Shown: piece by piece, positions 8,443-16,491 of the stretch
Layout: every line of letters starts with the position of its first letter
Position numbering within the stretch: position 1 is the stretch's first letter
Assembly: GCA_947365245.1 (NCBI GenBank)
Contig: CANAWG010000014.1
Span: 18,355-82,354 of the forward strand
From: an uncultured Oscillibacter sp.
GTDB taxonomy: Bacteria > Bacillota > Clostridia > Oscillospirales > Oscillospiraceae
Direction: 5' to 3'
DNA: 64,000 nt
Notes under the pieces: generated by a model
Told to the model about the DNA's origin: nothing
The model's input: only the letters and a program-made list of their open reading frames with translations
Databases searched by the model: none
Translations under genes and position numbers: made by a program

Positions 8443-9213
8443 ATGCGAAACTGGAAAAACTGGCTGGCCCCCATTCTCACCTGCCTGACGGTGGCGGCCC
8501 TGGCGCTGGTGCCCCTGCGGCTGTCCATCCTCCGGGACGGAGAGCTCATCGGGGCCGTCCACACGGAGCTGCTGGCGGAGGACAGCAACTTCCCCGCAAA
8601 GCCCCCGGAGCTTCCCCGGCGGCTCCAGCTGCTGGCCCAGCAGCGGGAGCTGGCAGACAGTCTCACCATCATCGACCAGGTGCTGGAGGGCCGCGCCCTC
8701 ACCGAGAACACGGAGCTGGCCCGGAAAGAGCTGGCGGAGCTGATTGAAGCCGGGGTCCTGCCGGCGGAGATCGACGCTGGCAACACCAATCTGTTTGGCA
8801 GCAAGCTCTACCTGCGGGACCAGACGGACCTGTCCAGCGCCGGCTTTGTGAATCTGGGGGGCTATGACATGACGTCCGGGGAGTACCGCTCCCTGGTGCT
8901 GGACGCGGAGACGGGACTCCTGGTGGACCTGGAGCTGGACTCCGTTTGGATTCTGAAAGACCCGCCGGACGCCGCGGAGGCCGGGGCGGCCTTTCTGGAC
9001 CGGCTGGGAGCGGCGTATCAGCTTGTGGACAGCAATTCTCTCTGGGCCTGCTTCCGCCTCCAGGAGGCCCCGGTGCTGTACTACGCCGCCATCGGCCGCT
9101 CCACCCTGCGCATCGGCCCCTGGCTGGACTGGGAGGCGCTGGACCGCTCCGGAGCCTGGGACGCCGCCCTGGGCTTCCCCACCGACGCCGCCGTCAGCAG
9201 CAGCGGGCCATGA
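8443..9213 (+). CDS. Hypothetical membrane-anchored extracytoplasmic protein
   Basis: 256 residues. A single N-terminal signal-anchor (NWLAPILTCLTVAALALVPL) is followed by a hydrophilic domain with a long helical region (about 60-105, QQRELADSLTIIDQVLEG) and a strand-rich C-terminal half. I recognise no family. It is followed about 110 bases later by a VanY-like peptidase on the same strand, which suggests a cell-envelope role but does not prove one. Start ATG 8443 has AGAAAGG about a dozen bases upstream. Confidence 0.6.
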   Translation: MRNWKNWLAPILTCLTVAALALVPLRLSILRDGELIGAVHTELLAEDSNFPAKPPELPRRLQLLAQQRELADSLTIIDQVLEGRALTENTELARKELAELIEAGVLPAEIDAGNTNLFGSKLYLRDQTDLSSAGFVNLGGYDMTSGEYRSLVLDAETGLLVDLELDSVWILKDPPDAAEAGAAFLDRLGAAYQLVDSNSLWACFRLQEAPVLYYAAIGRSTLRIGPWLDWEALDRSGAWDAALGFPTDAAVSSSGP

Positions 9214-9321
9214 TGCCGATTTGATGGGAAAAGCTGTCCTCTTTGATGGAAAAACGCAGGGGTTTTGACGGGGACAGCCAGTACCATGGGAACAGAATCC
9301 AAAAGATAAGGAGCTGTTCTC

Positions 9322-10260
9322 ATGTCGTCCAATCGTCCCTGCGTTGTGAAAGAATTTCCCCTCCCGGAGCGGGAGTACCGCGTGGCCCCAGCCCGGTGCT
9401 GGGACGCGGGCGTAAAAGCCGGCTGCGCCCCGCCCCGGCGGCCCAAAAGGCGCCGCCGCTCCCTCCTGCCCCTGGCGCTGCTGGGGCTGGCCCTCTTCGC
9501 CGGCGGCTTTCTACTGGGCCGGGCCGCCCTGGCCCGGGAGCCCTCGTCCCAAGCCTGCGGCACCCCCGTCTCCATCCTGGACCCGGCGGACGGCGGGCGG
9601 AGGGACGGCGTGATGCCGGAGCTCCCCGTCGGAGCGGAGGAGCCGGACTGGGTGTCCCTGGCCCAGGAGCCCGATCCCGCCGCCTCCCCGGAGGACTGGA
9701 AGCTTCTCCTGGTGAACTGGGAGACCCCCCTGCCGGAGGACTTCTCTATCCCCCGGCTGACCCGGCTGGTAAACGGCCACGCCATCGACAGCCGGGCCTA
9801 CCCCGACCTCCAGCGCATGATGGACGACGCCCGGGCGGCGGGCCTCCAGCCCACCATCTGCTCGTCCTACCGCACCCGGGACAAGCAGGAGGAGCTGTTT
9901 GAGAACAAGGTCCAGTCTATGCTGGCGGAGGGGTACGGCCGGACCGAGGCGGAGGAGCGGGCCGCCGCGTGGGTGGCCCGTCCCGACACCAGCGAGCACC
10001 AGGCGGGCCTGGCGGTGGACATTGTGGACAAGTCCTACCAGCTGCTGGACCAGAGGCAGGAGGAGACGGCGGTCCAGAAGTGGCTGATGGCCCACTGCGC
10101 CCAGTACGGCTATATCCTCCGCTATCCCACGGGCAAGTCCGCCCTCACCGGCGTGAACTACGAGCCCTGGCACTACCGCTACGTGGGCACGGAGGCCGCG
10201 GCGGAGATCATGGAGCGGGGCATCTGCCTGGAGGAGTACCTGGCGGAGATCTCCGGATAG
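9322..10260 (+). CDS. M15-family D-alanyl-D-alanine carboxypeptidase (VanY/DdcY-like)
   Basis: 312 residues, membrane-anchored. A basic cytoplasmic N-terminus (RRPKRRRR) leads into TM about 48-69, and the zinc peptidase domain is C-terminal. Catalytic features are SSYRTRDKQEELF, SEHQAGLAVD (His226, Asp233) and EPWHYRY (Glu281, His284), the complete M15B set. The enzyme trims the terminal D-Ala from peptidoglycan stem peptides outside the membrane. No van resistance genes are nearby, so a housekeeping role is likelier than glycopeptide resistance. AAGGAG precedes ATG 9322. Confidence 0.9.
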   Translation: MSSNRPCVVKEFPLPEREYRVAPARCWDAGVKAGCAPPRRPKRRRRSLLPLALLGLALFAGGFLLGRAALAREPSSQACGTPVSILDPADGGRRDGVMPELPVGAEEPDWVSLAQEPDPAASPEDWKLLLVNWETPLPEDFSIPRLTRLVNGHAIDSRAYPDLQRMMDDARAAGLQPTICSSYRTRDKQEELFENKVQSMLAEGYGRTEAEERAAAWVARPDTSEHQAGLAVDIVDKSYQLLDQRQEETAVQKWLMAHCAQYGYILRYPTGKSALTGVNYEPWHYRYVGTEAAAEIMERGICLEEYLAEISG

Positions 10261-10262
10261 GA

Positions 10263-10296
10263 AAAAACGGCGGGAGCTTACGCTCCCGCCGTTTTT
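10263..10296. terminator. Bidirectional intrinsic terminator
   Basis: AAAAACGGCGGGAGC and its exact complement make a 15-bp stem around TTAC, ending in a T run on plus and a T run on minus. It separates the convergent carboxypeptidase and dihydropyrimidinase genes. Confidence 0.9.
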
Positions 10297-10303
10297 GACG
10301 TTC

Positions 10304-11680
10304 TTAAAGCGCGCACTTTCCCCGGGCCATATACAGCCCCCGGGGAGCCTGGTCCAGCACCCTGCCCTTCTCCACGGCAAGGCCGCCCCGCAGCCACACC
10401 TGCCGGATGCCGCCGGAGGTGACGAAGCCCTCGTAGGGGTTGTAGTCCACGTTGGCCGCGCAGTCCTCCACCCGGATGACATGGCTGTCCCCGGGGTCGT
10501 AGACCACGATGTCCGCGTCGCTGCCAGCCTGGAGCACGCCCTTGCGGGGGAAGAGGCCGTAAAGCCGGGCGGGGTTTTCACACAGCGCCCGGCACATCTG
10601 GGCCTCTGTGATGCGCTTGGTGGCCACGCCGTAGGAGTAGATCAGCTCCCCCCGGGTCTCCACGCCGGGAAGCCCGCCGGGAATCTTCGTAAAGTCCTCC
10701 CGGCCGGCGTCCTTCTGAGCCAGGGTGAAGGAGCAGTGGTCCGTGGAGACGGTCTGGATTTCCCCGTGGCGCAGAGCCCGCCACAGCTCGTGCTGCTCCC
10801 ACTTCTCCCGCAGGGGCGGGGCGCAGACATACCGGGCGGCGGCGGAATAGTCGCCGTTGAAATACAGGCTGCTGTCCAGCAGCAGGTACTGGGGACAGGT
10901 CTCCACATAGACCTTCTGTCCCCGCCGCCGGGCCCGCTCCACCTCCTCCAGCGCCTCCTTGCAGGTGAGGTGGACGATGATCACCGGGCAGTCCGCCGCC
11001 TGGGCGATGCGCAGCAGCCGGCCCACCGCCTCCGCCTCCGCCAGGGGCGGGCGGGTCAGGGGGTGGCTGGCGGGGGACAGCTCCCCGGCGGCCTTCCGCT
11101 CGGCGATCATGCCGTCGATGACGCCGGCGTTCTCGCAGTGGACGCCGCAGATGCCCCCCAGGTGCTTCAGCTCCTTCAGCGCCCAGTAGAGGTCCCGGTC
11201 CCCCAGCATCATGGCGGGATAGGTCATATACATTTTGAAAGAGGAGACGCCCCTGGCGAACATATCCGGAATCTCCGCCCGGACGGACTCGTTCCAGTCG
11301 TCGATGGTCATGTGGAAGCCGTAGTCGCAGAACGTGCGGCCGTCGGCCTTTTGGTGCCACAATTCCAGCCCGTGGTGGAGGCTCTCCCCCTTGTTGGGGC
11401 AGGCGAAGTCGATGACCGTGGTGGTGCCGCCCCGGAGGGCCGCCCGGCTGCCGGTGTAGAAATCGTCCGCCGTGGTGGTGCCGCACACGTCCAGGTCAAA
11501 GTGGGTGTGGGCGTCGATGAAGCCGGGGAACAGCAGGCAGTGCTCCACGTCCACCACCGTGTCCGCGTCCTCCCGGATACCCCGGCCCACCTTTACGATC
11601 TTCTCGCCGTCCATCAGGACATCAGCGCGTTTCACGCCGGCGCCGGAGACCACGCTGCCGCCTTTTAGCAGAGTGCGCAT
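10304..11680 (-). CDS. Dihydropyrimidinase / D-hydantoinase
   Basis: 458-residue amidohydrolase of the cyclic-imide type. Metal-binding GFIDAHTHFDLD, the lysine that is normally carboxylated (SSFKMYMTYP), VHCENA, IVHLT and STDHCSF are all present, and length is normal for the family. It hydrolyses dihydropyrimidine or hydantoin rings in the cytosol during pyrimidine or purine-derivative catabolism; exact substrate is unknown. No transporter or beta-ureidopropionase lies beside it. It begins at ATG 11680. Confidence 0.88.
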   Translation of the reverse strand: MRTLLKGGSVVSGAGVKRADVLMDGEKIVKVGRGIREDADTVVDVEHCLLFPGFIDAHTHFDLDVCGTTTADDFYTGSRAALRGGTTTVIDFACPNKGESLHHGLELWHQKADGRTFCDYGFHMTIDDWNESVRAEIPDMFARGVSSFKMYMTYPAMMLGDRDLYWALKELKHLGGICGVHCENAGVIDGMIAERKAAGELSPASHPLTRPPLAEAEAVGRLLRIAQAADCPVIIVHLTCKEALEEVERARRRGQKVYVETCPQYLLLDSSLYFNGDYSAAARYVCAPPLREKWEQHELWRALRHGEIQTVSTDHCSFTLAQKDAGREDFTKIPGGLPGVETRGELIYSYGVATKRITEAQMCRALCENPARLYGLFPRKGVLQAGSDADIVVYDPGDSHVIRVEDCAANVDYNPYEGFVTSGGIRQVWLRGGLAVEKGRVLDQAPRGLYMARGKCAL

Positions 11681-11805
11681 TCAGGCGTTCCTCCATTTCA
11701 TAGTTGATTTGGTGTATCATACCATGTTTCCTGTGGAATTACCAGTACAACGTGAAAATCTTTTATAATGGAATATGTGGCTTTCAAAGCACGCCTCTTG
11801 AAAAG

Positions 11806-11842
11806 GGAAAACCGCCGTCCGGACATGCATCCAAATGGCGGT
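11806..11842 (-). terminator. Hairpin directly after the HTH gene
   Basis: ACCGCC (11811-11816) pairs with GGCGGT (11837-11842) and is followed on the minus strand by TTTTCCCTTTT. It abuts the stop codon at 11843. The stem is short and the call is modest. Confidence 0.4.
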
Positions 11843-12070
11843 CTATTTGCGCCTGCTTGGCGGATAAGGTGTTCTTTCATCCGTATGGCCCAGGAGATAG
11901 TCCACGCTGGTGCCGAAGTAATCCGCCAAGCGGCAAAGGGTCTGGTAGGACATCTGTGTCTTCTCGTTCTCATAGCGGGAGTAGGTCTGCTGGGCACATC
12001 CCAGCAGCTCCGCCATCTCCGTCTGCGTCTTGTCGGAATCCTCCCGTATGTCCCGGAGGCGTAAAAACAT
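11843..12070 (-). CDS. Small XRE-family HTH regulator
   Basis: 75 residues: a single helix-turn-helix (RLRDIREDSDKTQTEMAELLGC-type core, then QQTYSRYENEKTQMSY) with the usual C-terminal DYLLGHTDE helix. Start ATG 12070 follows GGTGAGA; a GTG nine bases upstream is an alternative. It is divergent from the small gene at 12160, and TGCGTA half-sites in between are plausible operators for it. Likely a local, autoregulatory repressor. Confidence 0.82.
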   Translation of the reverse strand: MFLRLRDIREDSDKTQTEMAELLGCAQQTYSRYENEKTQMSYQTLCRLADYFGTSVDYLLGHTDERTPYPPSRRK

Positions 12071-12107
12071 AGCTCTCACCCGTAAAAATGATAGTATACA
12101 CAGAAAC

Positions 12108-12142
12108 TGCGTATTGATTTTTACGCATATTCTGCGTATAAT
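12108..12142 (+). promoter_or_regulatory. Sigma-A promoter overlapped by three TGCGTA half-sites
   Basis: TTGATT (12114-12119), 17-base spacer and TATAAT (12137-12142) drive the gene at 12160. TGCGTA (12108), its complement TACGCA (12122) and TGCGTA (12133) straddle the promoter. The last pair forms an inverted repeat with 5-base spacing that overlaps the -10 box. This is what a repressor-controlled promoter looks like, with the adjacent HTH protein as the natural candidate. Confidence 0.65.
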
Positions 12143-12159
12143 ATTCCTGAGGTGATACT

Positions 12160-12366
12160 ATGGATTACAAAAAAGCCTATCTCGTCCTATTCAACGCGGC
12201 GACAGACGCCCTCGCATTCCTGGCCGACGGCCGCGTCCCCTTGGCCTGTGATACGCTGGCGGCGGCCCAGGCGCACGCGGAGATGCTGATCATCTCCCAG
12301 CCCAGCCCGGAGGACGAGGTGTGGGAGACGGACGAGCTTCCGGAGACGAGCGCTCCTCCGCAATAA
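12160..12366 (+). CDS. Small acidic hypothetical protein
   Basis: 68 residues, predicted cytosolic. The first half is helical (YLVLFNAATDALAFL ... LAAAQAHAEMLII) and the acidic proline-rich tail is EDEVWETDELPETSAPP. Real-gene evidence is GAGGTGAT at 12149-12156 and a consensus promoter upstream. No family or function is recognised. Its divergence from an HTH gene hints at a regulated pair. Confidence 0.65.
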   Translation: MDYKKAYLVLFNAATDALAFLADGRVPLACDTLAAAQAHAEMLIISQPSPEDEVWETDELPETSAPPQ

Positions 12367-12461
12367 CACAGCGGGCGGCCGAAAACGGCCACCGTCTTTT
12401 TTACCCTTGCCCCGGAGCCCGTTTTTTGCTATACTGGCCCTGTTCGGGAGGAGGAAACGCC

Positions 12462-13340
12462 ATGCACGAGATTCACGCCAAGTCCATCCTCTCTCCCCGG
12501 AACGGCATCAACGTCTACCGGGGCTGCACCCACGGGTGCGTCTACTGCGACTCCCGCAGCGCCTGTTACCGGATGGACCACGCCTTTGAGGACGTGGCGG
12601 TGAAGGTCAACGCCCCGGAGCTGCTGGAGGACGCCCTCCGCCGCAAGCGCCGCCGCTGCATGATCGGCACCGGCGCCATGTGCGACCCCTACCTGCCCCT
12701 GGAACGGGAGACCCGCCTGACCCGGCGCTGCCTGGAGGTCATCCAGCGCCAAGGCTTCGGCGTATCCGTCCTCACCAAGTCCGACCTGGTCCTGCGGGAC
12801 CTGGACCTCCTAAAGCGCATCAATCAAAGCGCCAAGGCCGTGGTCTGCACCACCTTCACCACTTTCGACGAGGACCTGTGCCGCATCCTGGAGCCCCATG
12901 TCTGCACCACCCGCCGCCGGTTCGAGATGCTGCGCACCTTCCATGAGGCGGGCCTCCGTACCGGCGTTTGGCTGTGCCCCATCCTCCCTTTCCTCAACGA
13001 CACGGAGGAGAACCTGCGGGGCCTGCTGGAGTACTGCTTCGCCGCCGGCGTGGAGGCCATCGTCAACTTCGGCATGGGCGTCACGCTGCGGGAGGGGGAC
13101 CGGGAGTACTTCTACGCCCAGCTGGACCGGCACTTCCCCGGCATGAAGGAGCGGTACATCCGCACTTTCGGAAACCGCTACGAGTGCCCCAGCCCCAACG
13201 CCCCGCGGCTGGAGCGGATCCTCCGGGAGGAGTGCCGAAAGCGCGGCGTCCTCTGGGAGCCGGAGGCCGCCATGGGGTGGCTCATGGAGTTTGAGGACCC
13301 CCGGGCCGGGCAGCAGCTGGATCTGTTTTCATACCATTGA
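12462..13340 (+). CDS. SPL-family radical SAM protein
   Basis: 292 residues. The 4Fe-4S motif GCTHGCVYCD gives Cys22-x3-Cys26-x2-Cys29, and the N-terminus (HAKSILSPRNGINVYRGC) matches the Rv2578c/SplB-like group often labelled DNA repair photolyase. Family members generate a 5'-deoxyadenosyl radical; the spore photoproduct lyase lineage repairs DNA, but this short group is not experimentally defined as far as I know. Start ATG 12462 follows GGGAGGAGGA. The next gene begins 19 bases downstream, so the two are probably co-transcribed. Confidence 0.85.
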   Translation: MHEIHAKSILSPRNGINVYRGCTHGCVYCDSRSACYRMDHAFEDVAVKVNAPELLEDALRRKRRRCMIGTGAMCDPYLPLERETRLTRRCLEVIQRQGFGVSVLTKSDLVLRDLDLLKRINQSAKAVVCTTFTTFDEDLCRILEPHVCTTRRRFEMLRTFHEAGLRTGVWLCPILPFLNDTEENLRGLLEYCFAAGVEAIVNFGMGVTLREGDREYFYAQLDRHFPGMKERYIRTFGNRYECPSPNAPRLERILREECRKRGVLWEPEAAMGWLMEFEDPRAGQQLDLFSYH

Positions 13341-13359
13341 TTGACAAAGGAGAATCGCC

Positions 13360-13710
13360 ATGTTGTTCGTACACTATCCCAAATGCACCACCTGCCAAAA
13401 GGCCAGGGCCTGGCTGGACGAGCGCGGGGTCTCTTACGAGGCCCGGGACATCAAGCTGGAAAACCCCACCGCGGAGGAGCTGCGGACCTGGTGGAAAGCC
13501 AGCGGGTATCCGCTGAAAAAGTTCTTCAACACCAGCGGCCTCCAGTACAAGGCCCTGGGCCTCAAGGACAAGCTCCCCGCCATGGGCGAGGAGGAGCAGC
13601 TCCAGCTGCTCTCCACCGACGGGATGCTGGTCAAGCGCCCCATTCTGGTGGGTGACGGCTTCGTCCTCACGGGCTTCCGTCCGGCGGAGTGGGAGGAGAA
13701 GCTCCCGTGA
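13360..13710 (+). CDS. ArsC/Spx-like thioredoxin-fold protein
   Basis: 116 residues beginning LFVHYPKCTTCQKARAWL, with a CxxC pair at Cys9 and Cys12, and ending with the RPILV...GF block of the ArsC/Spx/YffB family. Family members are arsenate reductases or redox-sensing partners of RNA polymerase. CxxC favours the Spx/MgsR-like side, but no test separates these here. It overlaps the next gene by four bases (GTGA), so translation is coupled. Confidence 0.82.
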   Translation: MLFVHYPKCTTCQKARAWLDERGVSYEARDIKLENPTAEELRTWWKASGYPLKKFFNTSGLQYKALGLKDKLPAMGEEEQLQLLSTDGMLVKRPILVGDGFVLTGFRPAEWEEKLP

Positions 13711-14666
13711 TCCGCCGCTTCGACCTGGCCCCCCTGGACGGCATCACCAAGTCGGTGTTCCGCCGGGTGTGGGCCCAGCGCTTCGGCGGCGCGGACCGGA
13801 TATTCATCCCCTTCTTCTCCCCCACGCCCCAGCACATTCTCACTCCCCGGGACCGCCGGGAGCTGGAGCTCCTCCCCGGCCTCCGTCAGGTGCCCCAGGT
13901 GATGACCTGCCGGGCGGAGGACTTCCTCTGGGCGGCGGAGACGGTCAAGGAGCTGGGCTATGACGAGGTGAATCTGAACCTGGGCTGCCCCTCCGGCACC
14001 GTCACCGCCAAGGGCAAGGGCTCCGGCTTTCTGGCAAAGCCCCAAGAGCTGGACCGCTTTTTTGACACGGTGTTCTCCCGGGCCACCCTCCCCGTTTCCG
14101 TGAAGACAAGGCTGGGCATCCAGTCCCCGGAGGAGTTCGGGCCGCTGCTGGAGATCTACAACCGCTATCCCATCGCCTGTCTCATCATCCACCCCCGGGT
14201 GCAGAAAGAGAAGTACCGGGGAAAAATCCACCGGGACGTGCTCGCCATGGCCCTGGCGGAGAGCCGGAACCCGGTGTGCTGCAACGGCGATCTCCGGACC
14301 GCGGCGGAGTGCCGGGAGTTTGAGACGGCTTTCCCTCAGGCGGAGCATGTGATGATCGGCCGGGGGGCCGTGGCGGACCCGGCGCTGCTGCGGAAGCTCC
14401 GGGGCGGCGCCGCCGCCGCCCGGGAGGAGCTGCAGGATTTCACCGCCGCTCTGTACCGGGAATACCAGGCCTTTTACGGCCAGGCGGGCCCCGCCTCCCA
14501 GCGGATGAAAGAGGTCTGGTTCTACCTGATCCACCTCTTCCAGGGCGGGGAGCGGTACGGCGGCAGGATGCGCCGCTCCCGGGGCGCGGCGGAGTACGAG
14601 CGCATCGAGGCGGAGATCTTCCGGGACCTGCCCCTGCGGGACCACTCGGAGGGCGACCTGATCTGA
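13707..14666 (+). CDS. tRNA-dihydrouridine synthase family protein
   Basis: 319-residue TIM-barrel flavoprotein. FMN-contact and active-site elements include LAPLDGITKSVFR, the catalytic NLNLGCPSG cysteine, SVKTRLG, IHPR and GRGAVADP. It reduces uridine to dihydrouridine in tRNA D-loops with NADPH and FMN. It starts at GTG 13707, overlapping the ArsC-like stop, with GGAGGAGA at 13692-13699. Its TGA stop is also the left copy of the duplicated TGA flanking the MITE downstream. Confidence 0.87.
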   Translation: MIRRFDLAPLDGITKSVFRRVWAQRFGGADRIFIPFFSPTPQHILTPRDRRELELLPGLRQVPQVMTCRAEDFLWAAETVKELGYDEVNLNLGCPSGTVTAKGKGSGFLAKPQELDRFFDTVFSRATLPVSVKTRLGIQSPEEFGPLLEIYNRYPIACLIIHPRVQKEKYRGKIHRDVLAMALAESRNPVCCNGDLRTAAECREFETAFPQAEHVMIGRGAVADPALLRKLRGGAAAAREELQDFTAALYREYQAFYGQAGPASQRMKEVWFYLIHLFQGGERYGGRMRRSRGAAEYERIEAEIFRDLPLRDHSEGDLI

Positions 14667-14881
14667 GAACCTGTATTCACAACCGCTGAACGCTGTCTGG
14701 CCGATCTTTTTCCCACCATACCGCGTCGTTTTCCCTTGAAATCCGTCAGCCTCGGCCCAAAGGAACGGGCCTCGGCAGACCACACGGTGTGATGTGTGGC
14801 CAGGATTCCCGCGGGAAATCTCCTTGTCTGACGGGAAAAATCCTCGTCTAACCAACATTCCCCGGTTATAAATACAGGTTC
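14667..14881. mobile_element. 215-bp MITE with 19-bp terminal inverted repeats and TGA target duplication
   Basis: Left end GAACCTGTATTCACAACCG and right end CGGTTATAAATACAGGTTC match 17 of 19 as inverted repeats. The element is flanked on both sides by TGA (14664-14666 and 14882-14884), a 3-bp TNA-type target duplication known for some IS5-group elements. There is no open frame that could be a transposase, so it is a non-autonomous miniature element. It inserted exactly at the stop codon of the DUS gene. Confidence 0.75.
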
Positions 14882-14890
14882 TGAAAACCG

Positions 14891-14930
14891 AAAGAGACCG
14901 GCTGCGAAACGTTCCGCAGCCGGTCTCTTT
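14891..14930. terminator. Bidirectional intrinsic terminator
   Basis: AAAGAGACCGGCTGCG pairs exactly with 14915-14930 around an 8-base loop and ends in TTTT on plus. It serves the convergent DUS and HTH genes; the MITE now separates it from the DUS stop. Confidence 0.85.
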
Positions 14931-14981
14931 TCCGGTTCAGTCAGAGGTCTCCGCAAAGCCCCCGGTTGGGGCGGCGGGTCT

Positions 14982-15515
14982 CTATCGTTTCCGGCGCAGA
15001 TACACGGTCAGCCCCGCTCCGGCAATGACCGCCGCGGCGCCAATACCGATGGCAATTTTACTCAGAGTTAAAGGAAATGTATAAGACGCCCCCATGCTCA
15101 GTATATAGGCGTCGTCCTCAAAGAGGCCCATGGGAAACAGAGCACTTTTGAAATCCGCATAGGCCAGCGTCCCGATCAGGGCGGTCGCCAACCCCCAAAG
15201 CGCCAGATATACGCCGGACAGCCAGCCCCAACGCCGGATCTGCCGGCCCAGCCAGCCGGCGGCGTGCCGGCCCTCCTCGGGCGGTCCCTCCTGCACCGGC
15301 GGAAGCTCTTTCTCAGGAATTTCCTCCGAGAGGAGCTGATCGGTGGTGACGCCGAAAGCCCGGGCCAGGGCCACCAGCTTCTCGAGCTCCGGCGCGGCAG
15401 CGTCCGTCTCCCATTTGCTGACGGCCTGCCGGCTCACCCCCACCTGTTCCGCCAAGGCCTCCTGGGAGAGGCCCCTCCGACTTCGGTACCAGCGGATGCG
15501 TTCCCCTAATGTCAT
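14982..15515 (-). CDS. XRE-family regulator with C-terminal membrane segments
   Basis: 177 residues. The N-terminal HTH (RIRWYRSRRGLSQEALAEQVGVSRQAVSKWETDAAAPEL) is of the common Firmicutes SinR/Xre type. A linker follows, then two hydrophobic segments (about 103-120 and 150-170) and a terminal RRKR. Membrane-tethered regulators of this form are frequent in Clostridia; ligand and targets are unknown. I chose ATG 15515 because AAGGAGGGATGG precedes it; longer upstream frames lack such a site. Confidence 0.83.
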   Translation of the reverse strand: MTLGERIRWYRSRRGLSQEALAEQVGVSRQAVSKWETDAAAPELEKLVALARAFGVTTDQLLSEEIPEKELPPVQEGPPEEGRHAAGWLGRQIRRWGWLSGVYLALWGLATALIGTLAYADFKSALFPMGLFEDDAYILSMGASYTFPLTLSKIAIGIGAAAVIAGAGLTVYLRRKR

Positions 15516-15631
15516 GGTCCATCCCTCCTTGTTGTGGTGCCTCCAGTGTACCGTCTTCGCCGGTTGCGCGCCACCATGCAAGGCTGGCAAAACCGCAACC
15601 GGCGGTTGCACACCGGGGCGCGGAGGGAGTT

Positions 15632-16453
15632 TTACCGCAGCGCCAGCGTCTTTTCGTATGCGGCGATGACCGCCTCCATCACGGCGCCGCGAAAGCCCGC
15701 GGCCTCCAGCGCCCGCACCCCCTGGATGGTGGTGCCGCCGGGGGAGCAGACGGCGTCCTTCAGCGCGCCGGGGTGCTGTCCGGACTCCAGAGCCAGCCTG
15801 GCGGAGCCCAGCAGCATCTGGGCCGCCAGCTCCAGGGCCTGGGCCCGGGGAAGGCCGCAGGCCACGCCGCCGTCCGCCAGCGCCTCCAAAAAGAGGTCCG
15901 CAAAGGCGGGTCCGCAGCCGGACACGGCGCTGCCGGCGTCCATCAGTCCCTCCGGCAGGGCGGAGAACCGCCCCGCGCCGGCCATGGCCTCCAGGAAAAT
16001 CCGCTCCTCCTCTTCAGTGACGCCCTCCCCGCAGGCGTAGAGAATCATTCCCTCCCCCACGGAGGCGGGGGTGTTGGGCATGATGCGGATGACGGGGTAC
16101 GCCCCGCCCGCCAGGGCCTGGATCCGGGCGATGGTGAGCCCCGCCGCCATGGTCACCAGCACGAAGCGGCTCTTCCGCGCTTTTAAGTCCGGGCCGATCT
16201 CCGCCAGCAGGGCCTCCATCATCTGGGGCTTGACCCCCAGGAGGATATAGTCCGCATTTCCGGCAACTGTCCGGTTGTCGGAGGGGACGGCCCCCAGCTC
16301 CTTTGCCAGGGCCGCCGCCTTGGCGGCCGTCCGGTTGGCCAGCAGGAGCTGAGCCCCCTCCAGCCGCCGCCGGGCCGCTCTCGCCAGGGCACCGCCCATG
16401 TTTCCCACGCCGATGAAGCCCAGCCTCGCCCAGGAATTTCCAATACTTTCCAT
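15632..16453 (-). CDS. proC: Pyrroline-5-carboxylate reductase
   Basis: 273 residues. Rossmann start LGFIGVGNMGGAL, then VIRIMPNTPASVGEG and the C-terminal signature LKDAVCSPGGTTIQGVRALE. It performs the last step of proline synthesis, reducing pyrroline-5-carboxylate with NAD(P)H. Start ATG 16453 is preceded by GGAGGGAGG. It is the last gene of the leftward cluster proB, acetyltransferase, proA, proC, with 38 bases to proA. Confidence 0.95.
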   Translation of the reverse strand: MESIGNSWARLGFIGVGNMGGALARAARRRLEGAQLLLANRTAAKAAALAKELGAVPSDNRTVAGNADYILLGVKPQMMEALLAEIGPDLKARKSRFVLVTMAAGLTIARIQALAGGAYPVIRIMPNTPASVGEGMILYACGEGVTEEEERIFLEAMAGAGRFSALPEGLMDAGSAVSGCGPAFADLFLEALADGGVACGLPRAQALELAAQMLLGSARLALESGQHPGALKDAVCSPGGTTIQGVRALEAAGFRGAVMEAVIAAYEKTLALR

Positions 16454-16491
16454 CCTCGAAACCTCCCTCCGGCACGGTCCGCCAGACGTTC

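Noticed and set aside
9322..10260. VanY-like gene as a glycopeptide-resistance marker
   Set aside because: No vanH/A/X or VanRS genes are adjacent; M15 carboxypeptidases are common housekeeping enzymes.
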